This document shows, piece by piece, positions 19,195 through 30,544 of a stretch of DNA of 64,000 bases (its first letter is position 1; each line of letters starts with the position of its first letter). The stretch covers positions 1,185,332 through 1,249,331 of the forward strand of contig AZIN01000001.1 in NCBI GenBank assembly GCA_000511875.1, written 5' to 3'. The notes under the pieces were generated by a model. That model searched no databases. It saw nothing but the letters and a program-made list of their open reading frames with translations, and had not been told where the DNA came from. Source of the stretch: Gammaproteobacteria bacterium MOLA455 (GTDB lineage Bacteria > Pseudomonadota > Gammaproteobacteria > Pseudomonadales > Porticoccaceae). The position numbers and the translations under genes are program-made.

Positions 19195-19758
19195 ATGCTT
19201 AAACAGCTCTACAGAGCCGCTCTGTTAACAACAGCAGCGGCTTGTTTTGTGTTCACCTCCATGGCCTCGTTTTCAGTGAATGCCAAGGGGGTTTATCAGT
19301 CTGGCCCGGATTTTTTTGCCGAGGTATTTGCCCAGCAGCAAGCCGAATCTAAAGTACTCTGGCTAACACCAGAAATTCGTTCGCAAGCCGCGGCAATAGT
19401 TGGCCACCCGGTGCGTGGATTGCGTCTACGCTATCACCAGAGCGACAACAAAACCGCCTGGATTCTTGAAGAGATTGGCAAGGAGATGCCCATTACCATC
19501 GGCGTAGTGGTGGAAGACGATGTGATACAGCAGGTTAAAATTCTCGCCTATCGCGAGAGTCGTGGCGGCGAAGTGCGTTACCCAGCCTACACGGCGCAAT
19601 ATAAAGGTGCAGCTCTGCAAGAGGACTATCAGCTGAATCGAAATATCGATGGTATTACCGGGGCTACCCTGTCCATGTGGGCAGTTAATAAGGTCGCGGC
19701 ACTGGCTTTGTACTATCATGCTGCGGTGAATCAGAGCAGTGCCACCCACCAGCCCTAG
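19195..19758 (+). CDS. FMN-binding domain protein, covalently flavinylated type
   Basis: A 187-residue exported protein: an N-terminal hydrophobic segment (residues 8-30) and an FMN_bind domain with DGITGATLS near residues 153-161, fitting the (S/T)GA(S/T)x(S/T) signature where ApbE attaches FMN. It should act in the periplasm as an electron carrier. It starts 14 bases after the porin and is followed 15 bases later by a PepSY membrane protein, so the three form one operon probably controlled by iron through the Fur-like site. Confidence 0.83.
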   Translation: MLKQLYRAALLTTAAACFVFTSMASFSVNAKGVYQSGPDFFAEVFAQQQAESKVLWLTPEIRSQAAAIVGHPVRGLRLRYHQSDNKTAWILEEIGKEMPITIGVVVEDDVIQQVKILAYRESRGGEVRYPAYTAQYKGAALQEDYQLNRNIDGITGATLSMWAVNKVAALALYYHAAVNQSSATHQP

Positions 19759-19773
19759 TAAATCATAGAACCC

Positions 19774-20571
19774 ATGCAAAATAAGACCAGCACGAATAGC
19801 AAATCCATCAATGGAATCAAGGCCAATATGCTCTGGCATCGCCGTCTTGGGCTGTCGACCTTTGTGGTATTAATTTTTCTCGCTATTAGTGGTTTTGCCC
19901 TAAACCATTCGCCGGGCCTAAAGCTTAATCAAATCAATCTTTCCAGCAACTGGCTGCTCGACTGGTATGGCTTTGAAGTACCGCTCGCAGAAGGGTTTCA
20001 AGTTGATGGAAAGTGGTTTTATCAGGATGGCAATAAAGCGCTGTTGGTGGATGGCCACAACGCTGCCTCCTGCACTGCACCACTTATCGCCGTTGCTCAG
20101 ACTACAGACGGTTTTTTCGCACTCTGTAGCAATGGCTTAAACCTGCTTAATCGTGACGCGCAATTGATCGAACAGTTTGGCGCCATAGATGGACTCCCGC
20201 CCAACACTCAAGCTGTGACTGTGCTTGATAACAAAATTTATCTGACCTTTGATTCCACTACTATTGATTCCACTAATATTGACGCCGTAATCATGGAATT
20301 CAACGCCCATAGCCTAGAGCTTAAACCAGCGCAGATTGCACCTCAGACCCTCAAGGACATGCGGCAGGCAGCAATGCCACTGCCCGAGTCCCTACAGAAA
20401 ACGCTAAAAGAGCAGTCATCAGGGCCGAGCATTTCCCTCGAGACTCTGATTCTCGACCTTCATAGCGGACGCTTCTTCGGGCAATTTGGCGTGCTCTTTA
20501 TCGACCTTATTGGCCTTCTGGTGTGCATTCTCTCCATCACTGGACTGATGGGTTGGATCAAGCGCCGTTAG
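19774..20571 (+). CDS. PepSY-associated membrane protein
   Basis: A 265-residue inner-membrane protein: an N-terminal helix opening WHRRLGLSTFVVLIFLAISGFALNH (PepSY_TM type, about residues 27-52), a periplasmic domain with a possible disulfide pair (SCTAPL...ALCSNG), and a C-terminal helix (residues about 240-260) ending in basic residues. The histidine at each end of the first helix could bind haem, as in PiuB-like proteins. Together with the FMN-binding protein it may pass electrons across the membrane to periplasmic ferric iron; this is inferred from context. Confidence 0.72.
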   Translation: MQNKTSTNSKSINGIKANMLWHRRLGLSTFVVLIFLAISGFALNHSPGLKLNQINLSSNWLLDWYGFEVPLAEGFQVDGKWFYQDGNKALLVDGHNAASCTAPLIAVAQTTDGFFALCSNGLNLLNRDAQLIEQFGAIDGLPPNTQAVTVLDNKIYLTFDSTTIDSTNIDAVIMEFNAHSLELKPAQIAPQTLKDMRQAAMPLPESLQKTLKEQSSGPSISLETLILDLHSGRFFGQFGVLFIDLIGLLVCILSITGLMGWIKRR

Positions 20572-20655
20572 CCAAGCCGCGTGAAGACCGTAATCCAGCG
20601 TTGCCAGCTGAAATAAACCACGCTACTATTTAGTTCCGGTATGAGCGTTTACCTC

Positions 20656-20684
20656 TTACCGATGTAATTCCAAAAAAATATAGT
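20656..20684 (+). promoter_or_regulatory. Sigma-70-type promoter candidate for argD-argF
   Basis: TTACCG and TATAGT are separated by 17 bases, 69 bases before the argD start. It directly precedes a short terminator-like hairpin, which may therefore act as a leader attenuator. Confidence 0.45.
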
Positions 20685-20694
20685 ACTAATCAGG

Positions 20695-20717
20695 GGCAGC
20701 ATAGCTGCCTTTTTTTA
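20695..20717 (+). terminator. Terminator-like hairpin in the argD leader
   Basis: GGCAGC-ATA-GCTGCC is followed by eight T. It can end the upstream Fur-box operon. It could also attenuate transcription starting at the promoter candidate just upstream of it. Confidence 0.65.
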
Positions 20718-20752
20718 TTATTTTTAAATATGCAAAGGATGCGAGAGCGACG

Positions 20753-21931
20753 ATGACCAACCAGACACTGATGAATACCTATGGCACTAGAGCAGCGACC
20801 CTTGTTAAAGGCGCTGGCGCTCGACTGTGGGACGCAGAGGGCAATGAATATTTGGATGCACTCTCAGGCATCGCTGTCTGTGGTCTCGGGCACTCACACC
20901 CGGCAGTGGCAAAAGCGGTGGCCGAACAAGCCACAATGCTCACTCACTGCTCCAACTTCTTCACCATTCCCAGTCAGGAAATGCTGGCTGATAAACTGTG
21001 TGCCGCCTCTGGAATGGATAAGGTCTTTTTTGGCAATTCCGGCGCTGAAGCCAATGAAGCTGCGATAAAAATGGCTCGTCTGCATGGCCACAAAAAAGGT
21101 ATCAAACTGCCCACAGTACTCGTCATGGACAATGCCTTTCATGGTCGCACATTGGCGACATTGAGCGCCTCCGGTGGCCGCAGAGTGCAGGCAGGCTTTG
21201 AGCCCTTAGTGCGAGGCTTCGCCCGCGCGATGTTCAATGACATGGAATCACTGACCACTGTTGCCGATAACAATCCCAGCATCTGCGCCCTCTTCGTCGA
21301 GCCGATTCAGGGTGAAGGCGGCATTCGCATGGCCAGCGCGGAATATCTGCAACAGCTGCGCGAGTTTTGTGACCAGCGCGGCTGGCTGTTAATGCTCGAT
21401 GAAGTGCAGACCGGTAATGGCCGTACCGGCAAATATTTTTACTATCAACACAGCGGCATTGTTCCCGACGTGGTGACCACCTCTAAAGGTCTTGGCAATG
21501 GCGTGCCCATCGGTGCTTGCTTGGCCCATGGCGAAGCTGCAGAGCTTATGCAGCCGGGTAATCATGGCTCAACCTTTGGCGGCAACCCGCTCGCCTGTGC
21601 CGCGGCACTGGCGACTATTAATACATTGCAGGATGAAAACCTCAGCGCCAGAGCCGCAGTGGTGGGCGAGCGAATTATGGCTGGCTTCAAAACAGCGCTA
21701 TCCAGTGTAGAGCATGTGGTTGAGATTCGCGGTAAAGGCTGCATGATTGGTATTGAACTCAACAAACCGTGCAAATCATTATTTCCCGCAGCCATGGCAG
21801 CCGGCTTAATTATTAATGTTACGGCTGATTCGGTAATTAGACTTTTGCCGCCCTTTATTATGACCGACGACGAAGCAGATCAGGTGGTGGCTATTCTTGC
21901 ACCGCTGATTAAAGACTTTAAACAGGACTAA
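20753..21931 (+). CDS. argD: Acetylornithine aminotransferase
   Basis: A 392-residue class III PLP aminotransferase. Visible motifs are FFGNSGAEANEAAIKMAR, the FHGRTLATLSA block, LMLDEVQTGNGRTGK (PLP-binding aspartate) and TSKGLGNGVPIGA (PLP-binding lysine). It converts N-acetylglutamate semialdehyde to N-acetylornithine, a step of arginine synthesis. argF follows after 6 bases, supporting the arginine assignment over other ornithine transaminases. Confidence 0.93.
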   Translation: MTNQTLMNTYGTRAATLVKGAGARLWDAEGNEYLDALSGIAVCGLGHSHPAVAKAVAEQATMLTHCSNFFTIPSQEMLADKLCAASGMDKVFFGNSGAEANEAAIKMARLHGHKKGIKLPTVLVMDNAFHGRTLATLSASGGRRVQAGFEPLVRGFARAMFNDMESLTTVADNNPSICALFVEPIQGEGGIRMASAEYLQQLREFCDQRGWLLMLDEVQTGNGRTGKYFYYQHSGIVPDVVTTSKGLGNGVPIGACLAHGEAAELMQPGNHGSTFGGNPLACAAALATINTLQDENLSARAAVVGERIMAGFKTALSSVEHVVEIRGKGCMIGIELNKPCKSLFPAAMAAGLIINVTADSVIRLLPPFIMTDDEADQVVAILAPLIKDFKQD

Positions 21932-21937
21932 CCCCTT

Positions 21938-22852
21938 ATGGCCATCAGACATTTTCTCTCGTTGCGCGACCTGAGCCCTGCCGAATTAGCGCAGGTAATC
22001 GACCTAGCAATAGAAATGAAAGCTGCCAAACGTGAAGGCCGCCAAGACCCTATTTTTAAGGGCAAAGTACTGGGTATGATTTTTGAAAAGTCATCTACCA
22101 GAACCCGTGTCTCCTTTGAGGCCGGTATGGCGCAACTAGGTGGCCATGCAATCTTCCTGTCGTCCAATGATACGCAATTAGGCCGTGGCGAACCGGTTGA
22201 AGACTCCGCTCGCGTGATCTCACGCATGGTCGACATAGTAATGATCCGTACCCATGGTCAAGAGATTGTTGAGCGCTTTGCGGCCAATTCTAAAGTACCA
22301 GTGATCAATGCACTGACTAATGAATTCCACCCTTGCCAGTTATTGGCCGACGTACAGACATTTGTCGAACACCGCGGCCCCATCCAAGGCAAAACCGTTG
22401 CCTGGATTGGTGACGGCAATAATATGTGCAGCTCATGGATCAATGCCGCCATACAATTTGATTTCAAATTACAGATCGCCACCCCGGTTGGCTACGAACC
22501 CAATGTAGCCCTAGTCGCAGAAGCGGGCGATCGTGTAAGTGTCTCCAATGACCCAGTCAAAGCCGCAACAGGCGCTGACCTTGTCACCACAGATGTGTTT
22601 GCCTCGATGGGACAAGAAGCAGAACAGGAAGAGCGCCTAAAGCACTTTGCTGGCTTTCAGGTGAACCATGCGCTGATGGCCCATGCCGCAGATAATGCAT
22701 TGTTTATGCATTGCCTGCCCGCCCATAGAGATGAAGAAGTCTCTGGCGAGTTGATGGAAGATGAGACTATTTCGGTGGTGTGGGATGAAGCAGAGAATCG
22801 CTTGCACGCGCAAAAAGCATTGATGGTGTTTTTACTGCAAGCCAGTAGTTAG
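21938..22852 (+). CDS. argF: Ornithine carbamoyltransferase
   Basis: A 304-residue enzyme making citrulline from ornithine and carbamoyl phosphate. The carbamoyl-phosphate loop [10 protein letters not shown] and the active-site [11 protein letters not shown] are intact, as is the ornithine-side MGQEAE segment. The carbamoyl phosphate comes from carAB, encoded 1 kb away on the other strand. The two genes argD and argF form a tight pair. Confidence 0.96.
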   Translation: MAIRHFLSLRDLSPAELAQVIDLAIEMKAAKREGRQDPIFKGKVLGMIFEKSSTRTRVSFEAGMAQLGGHAIFLSSNDTQLGRGEPVEDSARVISRMVDIVMIRTHGQEIVERFAANSKVPVINALTNEFHPCQLLADVQTFVEHRGPIQGKTVAWIGDGNNMCSSWINAAIQFDFKLQIATPVGYEPNVALVAEAGDRVSVSNDPVKAATGADLVTTDVFASMGQEAEQEERLKHFAGFQVNHALMAHAADNALFMHCLPAHRDEEVSGELMEDETISVVWDEAENRLHAQKALMVFLLQASS

Positions 22853-22936
22853 TAGTAAGCCTATCTGCTAGGAAGCATCAATATTGAAGTCATAATGTGG
22901 CTTTATTGCCCGCCAATGGATCCCAGACCGCTGCGT

Positions 22937-23191
22937 TCAGAATTTAAAGTTTCGCATTGATACTTCATCCCATGCCTTTTTCTCGGCTAAGTTCATCGCG
23001 TACTTAGTTTCGTTTTCGATAGACGCCTTGGAAGTGACAATATCCTTCGCAGGAGAAAGTCGAGGCGTAACTCGGTCAGGATAAATGAGGCTCCAGCTCT
23101 TAAGGTTTGCGTCTCCATTGGCTAAGAGAATATTGGCCGGTAGTCGCCTAGCGAACTGTTGCACATCCGCCAAGCCAGCTCCAGAAAACTG
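22937..23191 (-). pseudogene. Remnant of a HipA-family kinase
   Basis: About 84 codons with no proper start (an in-frame stop lies at 23192-23194) resemble the centre of HipA kinases: FARRLPANILLANGDANLKSW corresponds to the catalytic segment usually reading N-G-D-x-H-x-K-N, and RLSPAKDIVTS to the metal-binding aspartate region. Both His and Asn of the catalytic loop are changed (to Asn and Ser), and the N-terminal half and C-terminus are missing. It is a decayed toxin/kinase gene, with no antitoxin hipB nearby. Confidence 0.62.
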
Positions 23192-23318
23192 CTAAATAAC
23201 GCTTGCTGAGAGGCGCAGCAGATCGTTTGCAAGGGCAGTAAGCCCAAGGGGGGGTACTTAAGGCTAGCAAGGCAGGCTGATGCGCCGCCTTGCATAATCT
23301 CGGCATTCAAATCGAGAT

Positions 23319-23795
23319 TTAGATAAACTCGACATTGTCGATTTCATACTCGACGTCGCCGCTCGGCGCTTTAACCACCACAACTTCACTGATCTCTTTA
23401 CCCATTAAGGCGCGCGCGATGGGCGACTGGTAGGAGATCTTGTGGGCTTTGACATCGGCTTCGTCATCACCAACAATTTTGTAGGTGAAAGTCTTGTCCA
23501 GATCGAGGTTGATAATGGTGACAGTGGAGCCAAAGATCACGCGATCGCCATGGGGAATCTTGTGGATGTCGATCACCTGAATATTCGACAGCTTGCTTTC
23601 GATATCCTGAATCCGACCTTCAGTAAAACTCTGCTGTTCGCGGGCGGCGTGATACTCAGCATTCTCTTTGAGATCGCCGTGCTCACGAGCCGTGGCAATG
23701 GCCTCGATAATAGTTGGTCGCACTTCTTTGATTAGGTGATGCAACTCTTCGCGAAGAGCGATCTCGCCTTCAACTGTCATTGGGGCCTTTTGCAT
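23319..23795 (-). CDS. greA: Transcription elongation factor GreA
   Basis: A 158-residue protein with an N-terminal coiled coil ([16 protein letters not shown] ... [12 protein letters not shown]) that enters the RNA polymerase channel and a C-terminal FKBP-like domain. It rescues backtracked polymerase by stimulating transcript cleavage. Its ATG overlaps the carB stop codon by one base, so it is coupled to carAB, the order known from Pseudomonas. Confidence 0.96.
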   Translation of the reverse strand: MQKAPMTVEGEIALREELHHLIKEVRPTIIEAIATAREHGDLKENAEYHAAREQQSFTEGRIQDIESKLSNIQVIDIHKIPHGDRVIFGSTVTIINLDLDKTFTYKIVGDDEADVKAHKISYQSPIARALMGKEISEVVVVKAPSGDVEYEIDNVEFI

Positions 23796-26700
23796 TACGC
23801 TAACTCCTCGTGCAGGGTCTGGATACGACGCACAGTGGTTTCACCATCAAAGTTCAGTGCCTGACAAACTGCGTCGCCACCGGCCATGGTTGTAGTGTAG
23901 TAGACACGATGCTGTTCGGCGCTGTAGCGAATGGCCGAGGAATCAGAAATCGCCTGACGGCCCTCAGTGGTGTTGATAATCAGGTTTATTTTGTCGCTCT
24001 TAATCATATCGACAATATGCGGGCGACCCTCTTTAACCTTATTGACTAGGGTCACAGGTAGACCAGCTTGCTCAATAACCTTGGCTGTACCGGCGGTGGC
24101 GACTAACTTAAAGCCGAGATCAACCAACTGCTTAGCCAGCGCTGCAACCTGGTACTTGTCGCGCTCGCGAACACTGACAAAGGCGGTGCCGCTGGTGGGA
24201 ATTTCGTCGCTCGCGCCGAGTTCTGCTTTGCCATAGGCTTCAGCAAAGGTTGCGCCTACGCCCATAACTTCACCGGTAGACTTCATCTCTGGTCCGAGAA
24301 TCGGGTCAACGCCGGGGAATTTATTGAACGGGAATACCGCTTCTTTAACGCTGAAATAAGGGGGGATAATTTCTTTGGTAAAACCCTGAGATTCGAGGGT
24401 TTGACCGACCATGCAACGTGCGGCAATTTTTGCCAAAGAGGTGCCGATACATTTGGAGACAAAGGGCACGGTTCGCGAGGCGCGAGGATTAACCTCGATC
24501 ACGTAAATCAGGCCATCTTGAAGTGCCAACTGCACATTCATTAAGCCGCGCACACCCAATTCCAGTGCCATCTTCTTGCACACTTCGCGCATCTCATTTT
24601 GAATATCTTCGCCAAGGCTGTATGGCGGCAGTGAACAGGCCGAATCACCGGAGTGAATGCCCGCTTGCTCAATATGCTGCATGATAGCGCCAATAACCAC
24701 CTGTTCTCCGTCGCTCACTGCATCAACGTCCATCTCAATAGCGTTGGGCAGGAAGAAGTCGAGGAGCACAGGCGAGTCATCAGAGACCTTTACGGCGGTC
24801 TTCATGTAGTGACGCAGTTCGTCTTCTTTGTAGACGATTTCCATGGCGCGGCCGCCGAGTACGTAAGACGGACGCACAACCAGTGGATAGCCAATTTCTT
24901 TGGCCAGTTCCACGGCTTGGTCAGCGCTGCGTGCGGTCGCATTCTGCGGTTGCAACAAGCCAAGCTTTTGAATCATCTGCTGGAAGCGCTCGCGGTCTTC
25001 GGCGCGATCAATGGCATCTGGCGTGGTGCCAACAATAGGCACGCCGGCAGCTTCAAGGTCACGGGCCAGTTTAAGTGGCGTTTGGCCACCGAACTGAACG
25101 ATGACACCTTTAGGCTTTTCGATGCGCACAATTTCCAACACATCTTCCAGGGTGACGGGTTCAAAAAACAGTCGATCGGAGGTGTCGTAATCGGTGGATA
25201 CGGTCTCTGGGTTACAGTTGACCATAATAGTTTCGTAACCGTCTTCGCGCATTGCCAGGGCAGCGTGAACACAGCAGTAATCAAATTCAATACCCTGACC
25301 AATACGGTTGGGGCCGCCGCCGAGAACCAGGATCTTTTCGCGCTCACTTGGGCGTGCCTCACACTCTTCTTCATAGGTGGAGTACATGTAGGCGGTATCT
25401 GTAGCGAACTCTGCGGCACAGGTATCGACGCGCTTATAGACTGGATGCAGACCCAGCTTGTAACGCAGTTCGCGCACGGCGGTTTCACCACAGCCTAAAA
25501 CATCACCAATACGACGATCGGAGAAACCTTTGCGCTTTAGACCATAGAGACTTTTCTCATCCAGGTCGCTGAGGCTGTGTTGCGCCAGAGCCAGTTCGTC
25601 TTTAATCAGGTCCTCGATCTGCACCAAGAACCAGGGGTCGACCTTAGTGCGGGCAAATACGTCTTCCATGCTCATGCCGTGTCTAAAGGCATCGCCTAAA
25701 TACCAGATACGGTCTGGGCCGGCTACGGCCAGTTCGCTATTCAGAACCGCTTCCGGGTTTTCAGTTTGGGAGGTGATCTTGGGATCAAAGCCTGCAGCGT
25801 CTACTTCGAGACCGCGCAGTGCTTTTTGCAGTGACTCTTGGAAGGTGCGACCAATGGCCATGACCTCACCCACAGATTTCATCTGGGTAGTCAGAGACTG
25901 ATCCGCTTTCTCAAACTTTTCGAAAGCAAAGCGTGGGATTTTGGTGACAACGTAATCAATGCTCGGCTCAAAGGAAGCCGGGGTTGCGCCGCCAGTGATT
26001 TCGTTTTGCAATTCGTCGAGGGTGTAACCTACGGCCAGTTTCGCTGCGACTCGCGCGATGGGGAAACCAGTGGCTTTTGAAGCCAGTGCTGAGGAGCGTG
26101 ATACTCGCGGGTTCATCTCAATAACAATCAGTCGTCCATCGACGGGATTAACCGCAAACTGTACGTTGGAACCACCGGTTTCAACACCGATCTCACGCAG
26201 TACCTTGATCGAGGCGTTGCGCATGATTTGATATTCTTTGTCGGTCAAGGTCTGGGCTGGGGCAACAGTAATTGAGTCGCCAGTGTGGATACCCATGGGA
26301 TCGAGGTTTTCAATGGTACAAATAATAATGCAGTTATCTTTGCGATCTCGAACCACTTCCATTTCAAACTCTTTCCAGCCAATCAGCGACTCATCGATAA
26401 GCAGCTCATTGGTGGGCGAGAGATCTAAGCCGCGGCGGCAGATATCTTCAAATTCTTCGCGGTTGTAGGCAATACCGCCGCCAGAGCCACCCATAGTAAA
26501 TGACGGGCGGATCACACAGGGGAAGCCAAAGCGATCTGAAACCTGGATCGCCTCTTCCATACTGTGCGCGATACCAGAATTCGGTGTATCCAGACCAATA
26601 GCTTTCATGGCCTTGTCAAAGCGTTCACGGTCTTCGGCTTTGTCGATGGCATCAGCATTGGCGCCAATCATTTCTACGCCATACTTCTCGAGCACGCCGT

Positions 26701-27013
26701 GCTTGGCTAAATCCAATGCGCAGTTGAGGGCGGTCTGGCCACCCATGGTGGGCAACAGTGCGTCGGGCTTCTCCTGAGCAATAATGTGCTCAACCGTGCG
26801 CCATTCAACTGGCTCTATATAAGTGGCATCGGCCATCGCCGGATCGGTCATGATCGTTGCAGGATTGGAGTTCACCAGAATTACCCGGAAACCCTCTTCG
26901 CGCAGGGCTTTACAGGCCTGAGCACCGGAGTAGTCAAACTCACAGGCCTGACCAATAATGATTGGTCCTGCACCCAAGATGAGAATGCTTTTTATGTCAG
27001 TTCTTTTTGGCAT
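23795..27013 (-). CDS. carB: Carbamoyl-phosphate synthase large chain
   Basis: A 1072-residue enzyme of full family length with two homologous ATP-grasp halves (first GSGGGIAYN, second [12 protein letters not shown]), the oligomerisation segment between them and a C-terminal MGS-like allosteric domain ([14 protein letters not shown] to the end). It makes carbamoyl phosphate from bicarbonate, ATP and ammonia delivered by CarA, feeding both arginine and pyrimidine synthesis. It lies 17 bases downstream of carA. Confidence 0.97.
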   Translation of the reverse strand: MPKRTDIKSILILGAGPIIIGQACEFDYSGAQACKALREEGFRVILVNSNPATIMTDPAMADATYIEPVEWRTVEHIIAQEKPDALLPTMGGQTALNCALDLAKHGVLEKYGVEMIGANADAIDKAEDRERFDKAMKAIGLDTPNSGIAHSMEEAIQVSDRFGFPCVIRPSFTMGGSGGGIAYNREEFEDICRRGLDLSPTNELLIDESLIGWKEFEMEVVRDRKDNCIIICTIENLDPMGIHTGDSITVAPAQTLTDKEYQIMRNASIKVLREIGVETGGSNVQFAVNPVDGRLIVIEMNPRVSRSSALASKATGFPIARVAAKLAVGYTLDELQNEITGGATPASFEPSIDYVVTKIPRFAFEKFEKADQSLTTQMKSVGEVMAIGRTFQESLQKALRGLEVDAAGFDPKITSQTENPEAVLNSELAVAGPDRIWYLGDAFRHGMSMEDVFARTKVDPWFLVQIEDLIKDELALAQHSLSDLDEKSLYGLKRKGFSDRRIGDVLGCGETAVRELRYKLGLHPVYKRVDTCAAEFATDTAYMYSTYEEECEARPSEREKILVLGGGPNRIGQGIEFDYCCVHAALAMREDGYETIMVNCNPETVSTDYDTSDRLFFEPVTLEDVLEIVRIEKPKGVIVQFGGQTPLKLARDLEAAGVPIVGTTPDAIDRAEDRERFQQMIQKLGLLQPQNATARSADQAVELAKEIGYPLVVRPSYVLGGRAMEIVYKEDELRHYMKTAVKVSDDSPVLLDFFLPNAIEMDVDAVSDGEQVVIGAIMQHIEQAGIHSGDSACSLPPYSLGEDIQNEMREVCKKMALELGVRGLMNVQLALQDGLIYVIEVNPRASRTVPFVSKCIGTSLAKIAARCMVGQTLESQGFTKEIIPPYFSVKEAVFPFNKFPGVDPILGPEMKSTGEVMGVGATFAEAYGKAELGASDEIPTSGTAFVSVRERDKYQVAALAKQLVDLGFKLVATAGTAKVIEQAGLPVTLVNKVKEGRPHIVDMIKSDKINLIINTTEGRQAISDSSAIRYSAEQHRVYYTTTMAGGDAVCQALNFDGETTVRRIQTLHEELA

Positions 27014-27030
27014 GTCTTCTCCGAAAGCGA

Positions 27031-28173
27031 CTAGCGTCGATCTTCCATTAACTTGATAAAGTGTTCAAATAAGGATGCGGCGTCGTGGGGGCCAGGGCTG
27101 GCTTCAGGGTGACCCTGGAAGCCGAATGCCGGCTTGTCGGTGCGCTGAATACCCTGCAAGCTGCCGTCGAACAACGAGCGATGCGTGGCTATCAGATTAT
27201 CCGGAAGGTTCGCTTCATCCACTGCAAAACCGTGGTTCTGGCTGGTGATCATTACCACGTTACCGGCGAGATCTTTAACTGGGTGGTTAGCACCGTGATG
27301 ACCAAATTTCATCTTCACGGTTTTAGCGCCTGAGGCCAGTGCCAGCAATTGGTGACCCAAGCAGATTCCAAAAACCGGAATATCGGTTTCGAGAATTTCG
27401 CGGATCGCATCAATAGCGTAGTCACAGGGCTCTGGATCGCCAGGACCGTTAGAGAGAAAAATGCCGTCTGGCTGCATGGCTAACACTTCACTGGCTGGCG
27501 TTTTAGCTGGCACAACGATCAGTTCGCAGTCGAGATCAATCAGCATGCGCAGGATATTACGCTTCACACCGTAGTCGTAGGCAACCACTTTGTATTTTGT
27601 ACTGGCGGGATCCTGAGGCTTGTGACCTACACCTAATTCCCAACTGTGTTCAGACCATTGGTAGGTAGTTTCGGTGGTGACCTCTTTGGCCAGATCCATA
27701 CCTTTGAGACCCGCAAAACCCCGAGCTGCTGCTAGGGCAGTTTCGTCGTCCACAGTGCCGGCCATAATGCAGCCGCTCTGAGCTCCGCTCTCACGGAGTA
27801 TACGCGTTAGCTTACGCGTATCTATGTCAGCTATGCCGAGGATATTGCTATCCTTGAGATAGTCATCTAGACCTTGCTGGCTGCGAAAATTGGATACCAT
27901 TAACGGTAAATCACGAATCACCAAACCAGCCGCCCAGATTCTATCCGACTCAGCGTCTTCGTCATTGACGCCGACGTTGCCGATATGAGGATAAGTTAGA
28001 GTAACGATTTGTTGAGCGTATGAGGGATCAGTAAGGATTTCCTGATACCCAGTGAGGGCAGTATTGAAGACTACTTCACCAACAGAGATTCCATCCGAAC
28101 CGATGGCAGTTCCTCTGAAAATTGTTCCGTCTGCTAGCGCAAGTACGGCTTCCCGGTGAGTCTGGGAATTCAC
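27031..28173 (-). CDS. carA: Carbamoyl-phosphate synthase small chain
   Basis: A 380-residue glutamine amidotransferase subunit. It has an N-terminal CPSase_sm_chain domain and a C-terminal class I GATase with nucleophile [19 protein letters not shown] and the [11 protein letters not shown]is/Glu pair. It hydrolyses glutamine and channels ammonia to CarB. A GGAGG site precedes the start. The leader contains a strong hairpin plus T-run 85 bases upstream. Confidence 0.97.
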   Translation of the reverse strand: MNSQTHREAVLALADGTIFRGTAIGSDGISVGEVVFNTALTGYQEILTDPSYAQQIVTLTYPHIGNVGVNDEDAESDRIWAAGLVIRDLPLMVSNFRSQQGLDDYLKDSNILGIADIDTRKLTRILRESGAQSGCIMAGTVDDETALAAARGFAGLKGMDLAKEVTTETTYQWSEHSWELGVGHKPQDPASTKYKVVAYDYGVKRNILRMLIDLDCELIVVPAKTPASEVLAMQPDGIFLSNGPGDPEPCDYAIDAIREILETDIPVFGICLGHQLLALASGAKTVKMKFGHHGANHPVKDLAGNVVMITSQNHGFAVDEANLPDNLIATHRSLFDGSLQGIQRTDKPAFGFQGHPEASPGPHDAASLFEHFIKLMEDRR

Positions 28174-28257
28174 ACAACCTCCTAATTAATTTACGTGTAA
28201 CGTAGACCTGAAGTCAGGCAACTCCGATTACGGCATCAGTAGCTTGTGAATATGTGC

Positions 28258-28293
28258 AAAAAAGCGAGATGAAACTCTTAGTCTCACCTCGCT
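28258..28293 (-). terminator. Strong intrinsic terminator/possible attenuator between dapB and carA
   Basis: Read leftward, AGCGAGGTGAGAC and GTTTCATCTCGCT pair over 13 bases (two G-U pairs) around a 5-base loop, then six T. It stands 136 bases after the dapB stop and 85 bases before the carA start. It certainly suits a dapB terminator; it could also attenuate carAB if a promoter lies between dapB and the hairpin. Confidence 0.85.
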
Positions 28294-28428
28294 AAATATA
28301 ATATTCTGCTGTGCTCTAACCTCTCGGAACGAGACCACATGTTAACAGTGGTGTTAGGCAGGCATTTTATGGAAAAGAGCGCATTTTGTCCATCACTGTT
28401 GTAACTATTTTACTGGCGGACTAGGCTG

Positions 28429-29241
<813 letters not shown>

Positions 29242-29332
29242 CTATAACTGTTTTTATTGGCACCGCTTTAGCGACGCGTCGCCTCTAACAAGCTCTTGAT
29301 AACAAGAGCTATGCATATTACGCGGATCGATT

Positions 29333-30454
29333 TTAACTGGTCAAATTATCGAAGAATTTCTTTACGCCATCGAACCAGTTGCTGCTGCGTGGCGAGTGTT
29401 TGCTCTTACCATCCAAGCTTTCTTCAAACTTTTTCAACAGCTCGCGCTGCTCAGCATTGAGATTGATCGGCGTTTCCAATACGACTCTGCAAAGCAGGTC
29501 ACCTACGCCACCACCGCGAACTGGAGCAACGCCCTTACCACGCAGACGGAACAGTTTACCGCTCTGAGTTTCCGGAGGAATTTTTAACTTAACCTTGCCC
29601 GACAGCGTCGGCACTTCAAGCTCTCCACCAAGGGCAGACTGAGCAAAACTTATCGGCACTTCACAGTGCAGGTTAGCGTCATCGCGAACAAAGATCGGAT
29701 GGTCACGCACTACCATCTGCACATAGAGATCGCCCGGAGGACCACCCTGAGGACCGGCTTCACCCTTACCACCAAGACGGATTCGATCACCAGTATCGAC
29801 ACCGGCAGGGATTTTCACTGACAAGGTCTTTTGCTCTTCAATAACACCCTCACCATGACAGCTACCACAGGGATCAGAAATCATCTGCCCGCGACCACGA
29901 CACTGAGGACAGGCTTGCTGAACTGAGAAGAAACCCTGGGACATACGCACCTGACCAGCACCACCACAGGTAGTACAGGTCACTGGAGAAGAACCTCTGC
30001 GTGCACCGGAACCATCACAGGGGTCACAGGGGCTTAGAGTAGGTACATCGATCTGCACGGTTTTGCCGCGCACTGCATCTTCGAGATCTAACTGCAGGTC
30101 ATAGCGTAGATCGGAACCGCGAGCTGGACCGCCACGACCTCCGCCGCCGCCAAATATGTCGCCGAAAACGTCACCAAAGACGTCGCCGAAACCACCGCCG
30201 CCACCGCGTTGACCGCCGCCGCTATTACCATCGACACCAGCGTGACCAAAGCGGTCATAGGCTGCTTTTTTGTCACTGTCGCCAAGAATCTCATAGGCTT
30301 CTTGAGCTTCTTTAAACTTGTCTTCGGCATCTGCACCTTCGGGGTTGCGGTCCGGGTGAAACTTCATCGCTACGCGCCGAAATGCCTTTTTAATTTCAGC
30401 ATCAGAGGCACCTTTGTCCACACCCAATACTTCGTAGTAATCGCGTTTAGCCAT
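29333..30454 (-). CDS. dnaJ: Chaperone DnaJ
   Basis: A 373-residue type I J-protein: J-domain ([19 protein letters not shown]), a Gly-rich linker (about residues 75-110), four CxxCxGxG zinc motifs (from CDPCDGSG to CGSCHGEG) and a beta-sandwich substrate domain. It stimulates the DnaK ATPase and delivers unfolded clients. It follows dnaK after a 90-base gap holding a 12-bp hairpin. Confidence 0.97.
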   Translation of the reverse strand: MAKRDYYEVLGVDKGASDAEIKKAFRRVAMKFHPDRNPEGADAEDKFKEAQEAYEILGDSDKKAAYDRFGHAGVDGNSGGGQRGGGGGFGDVFGDVFGDIFGGGGGRGGPARGSDLRYDLQLDLEDAVRGKTVQIDVPTLSPCDPCDGSGARRGSSPVTCTTCGGAGQVRMSQGFFSVQQACPQCRGRGQMISDPCGSCHGEGVIEEQKTLSVKIPAGVDTGDRIRLGGKGEAGPQGGPPGDLYVQMVVRDHPIFVRDDANLHCEVPISFAQSALGGELEVPTLSGKVKLKIPPETQSGKLFRLRGKGVAPVRGGGVGDLLCRVVLETPINLNAEQRELLKKFEESLDGKSKHSPRSSNWFDGVKKFFDNLTS

Positions 30455-30489
30455 AACTTAATTCTTTATTCCAATCTGTAGCCAATATG

Positions 30490-30519
30490 ATTAGGCGCGG
30501 GACTTTGCCCGCGCCTAAT
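30490..30519. promoter_or_regulatory. 12-bp perfect hairpin between dnaK and dnaJ
   Basis: ATTAGGCGCGGG and CCCGCGCCTAAT pair perfectly around a 6-base loop. There is no T-run, so it is unlikely to be a plain terminator. It may stabilise the dnaK mRNA 3' end or reduce read-through, lowering DnaJ relative to DnaK. Confidence 0.6.
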
Positions 30520-30544
30520 TAAAGTAGAAAAAACGACCGAAGAC

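Noticed and set aside
23122-23310. A 62-codon minus-strand frame upstream of the HipA remnant
   Set aside because: Composition and overlap show it to be an out-of-frame reading; it has no recognisable domain.
24653-25498. A 281-codon open frame antisense to carB
   Set aside because: It is an antisense shadow of a highly conserved gene with no independent domain or ribosome site.
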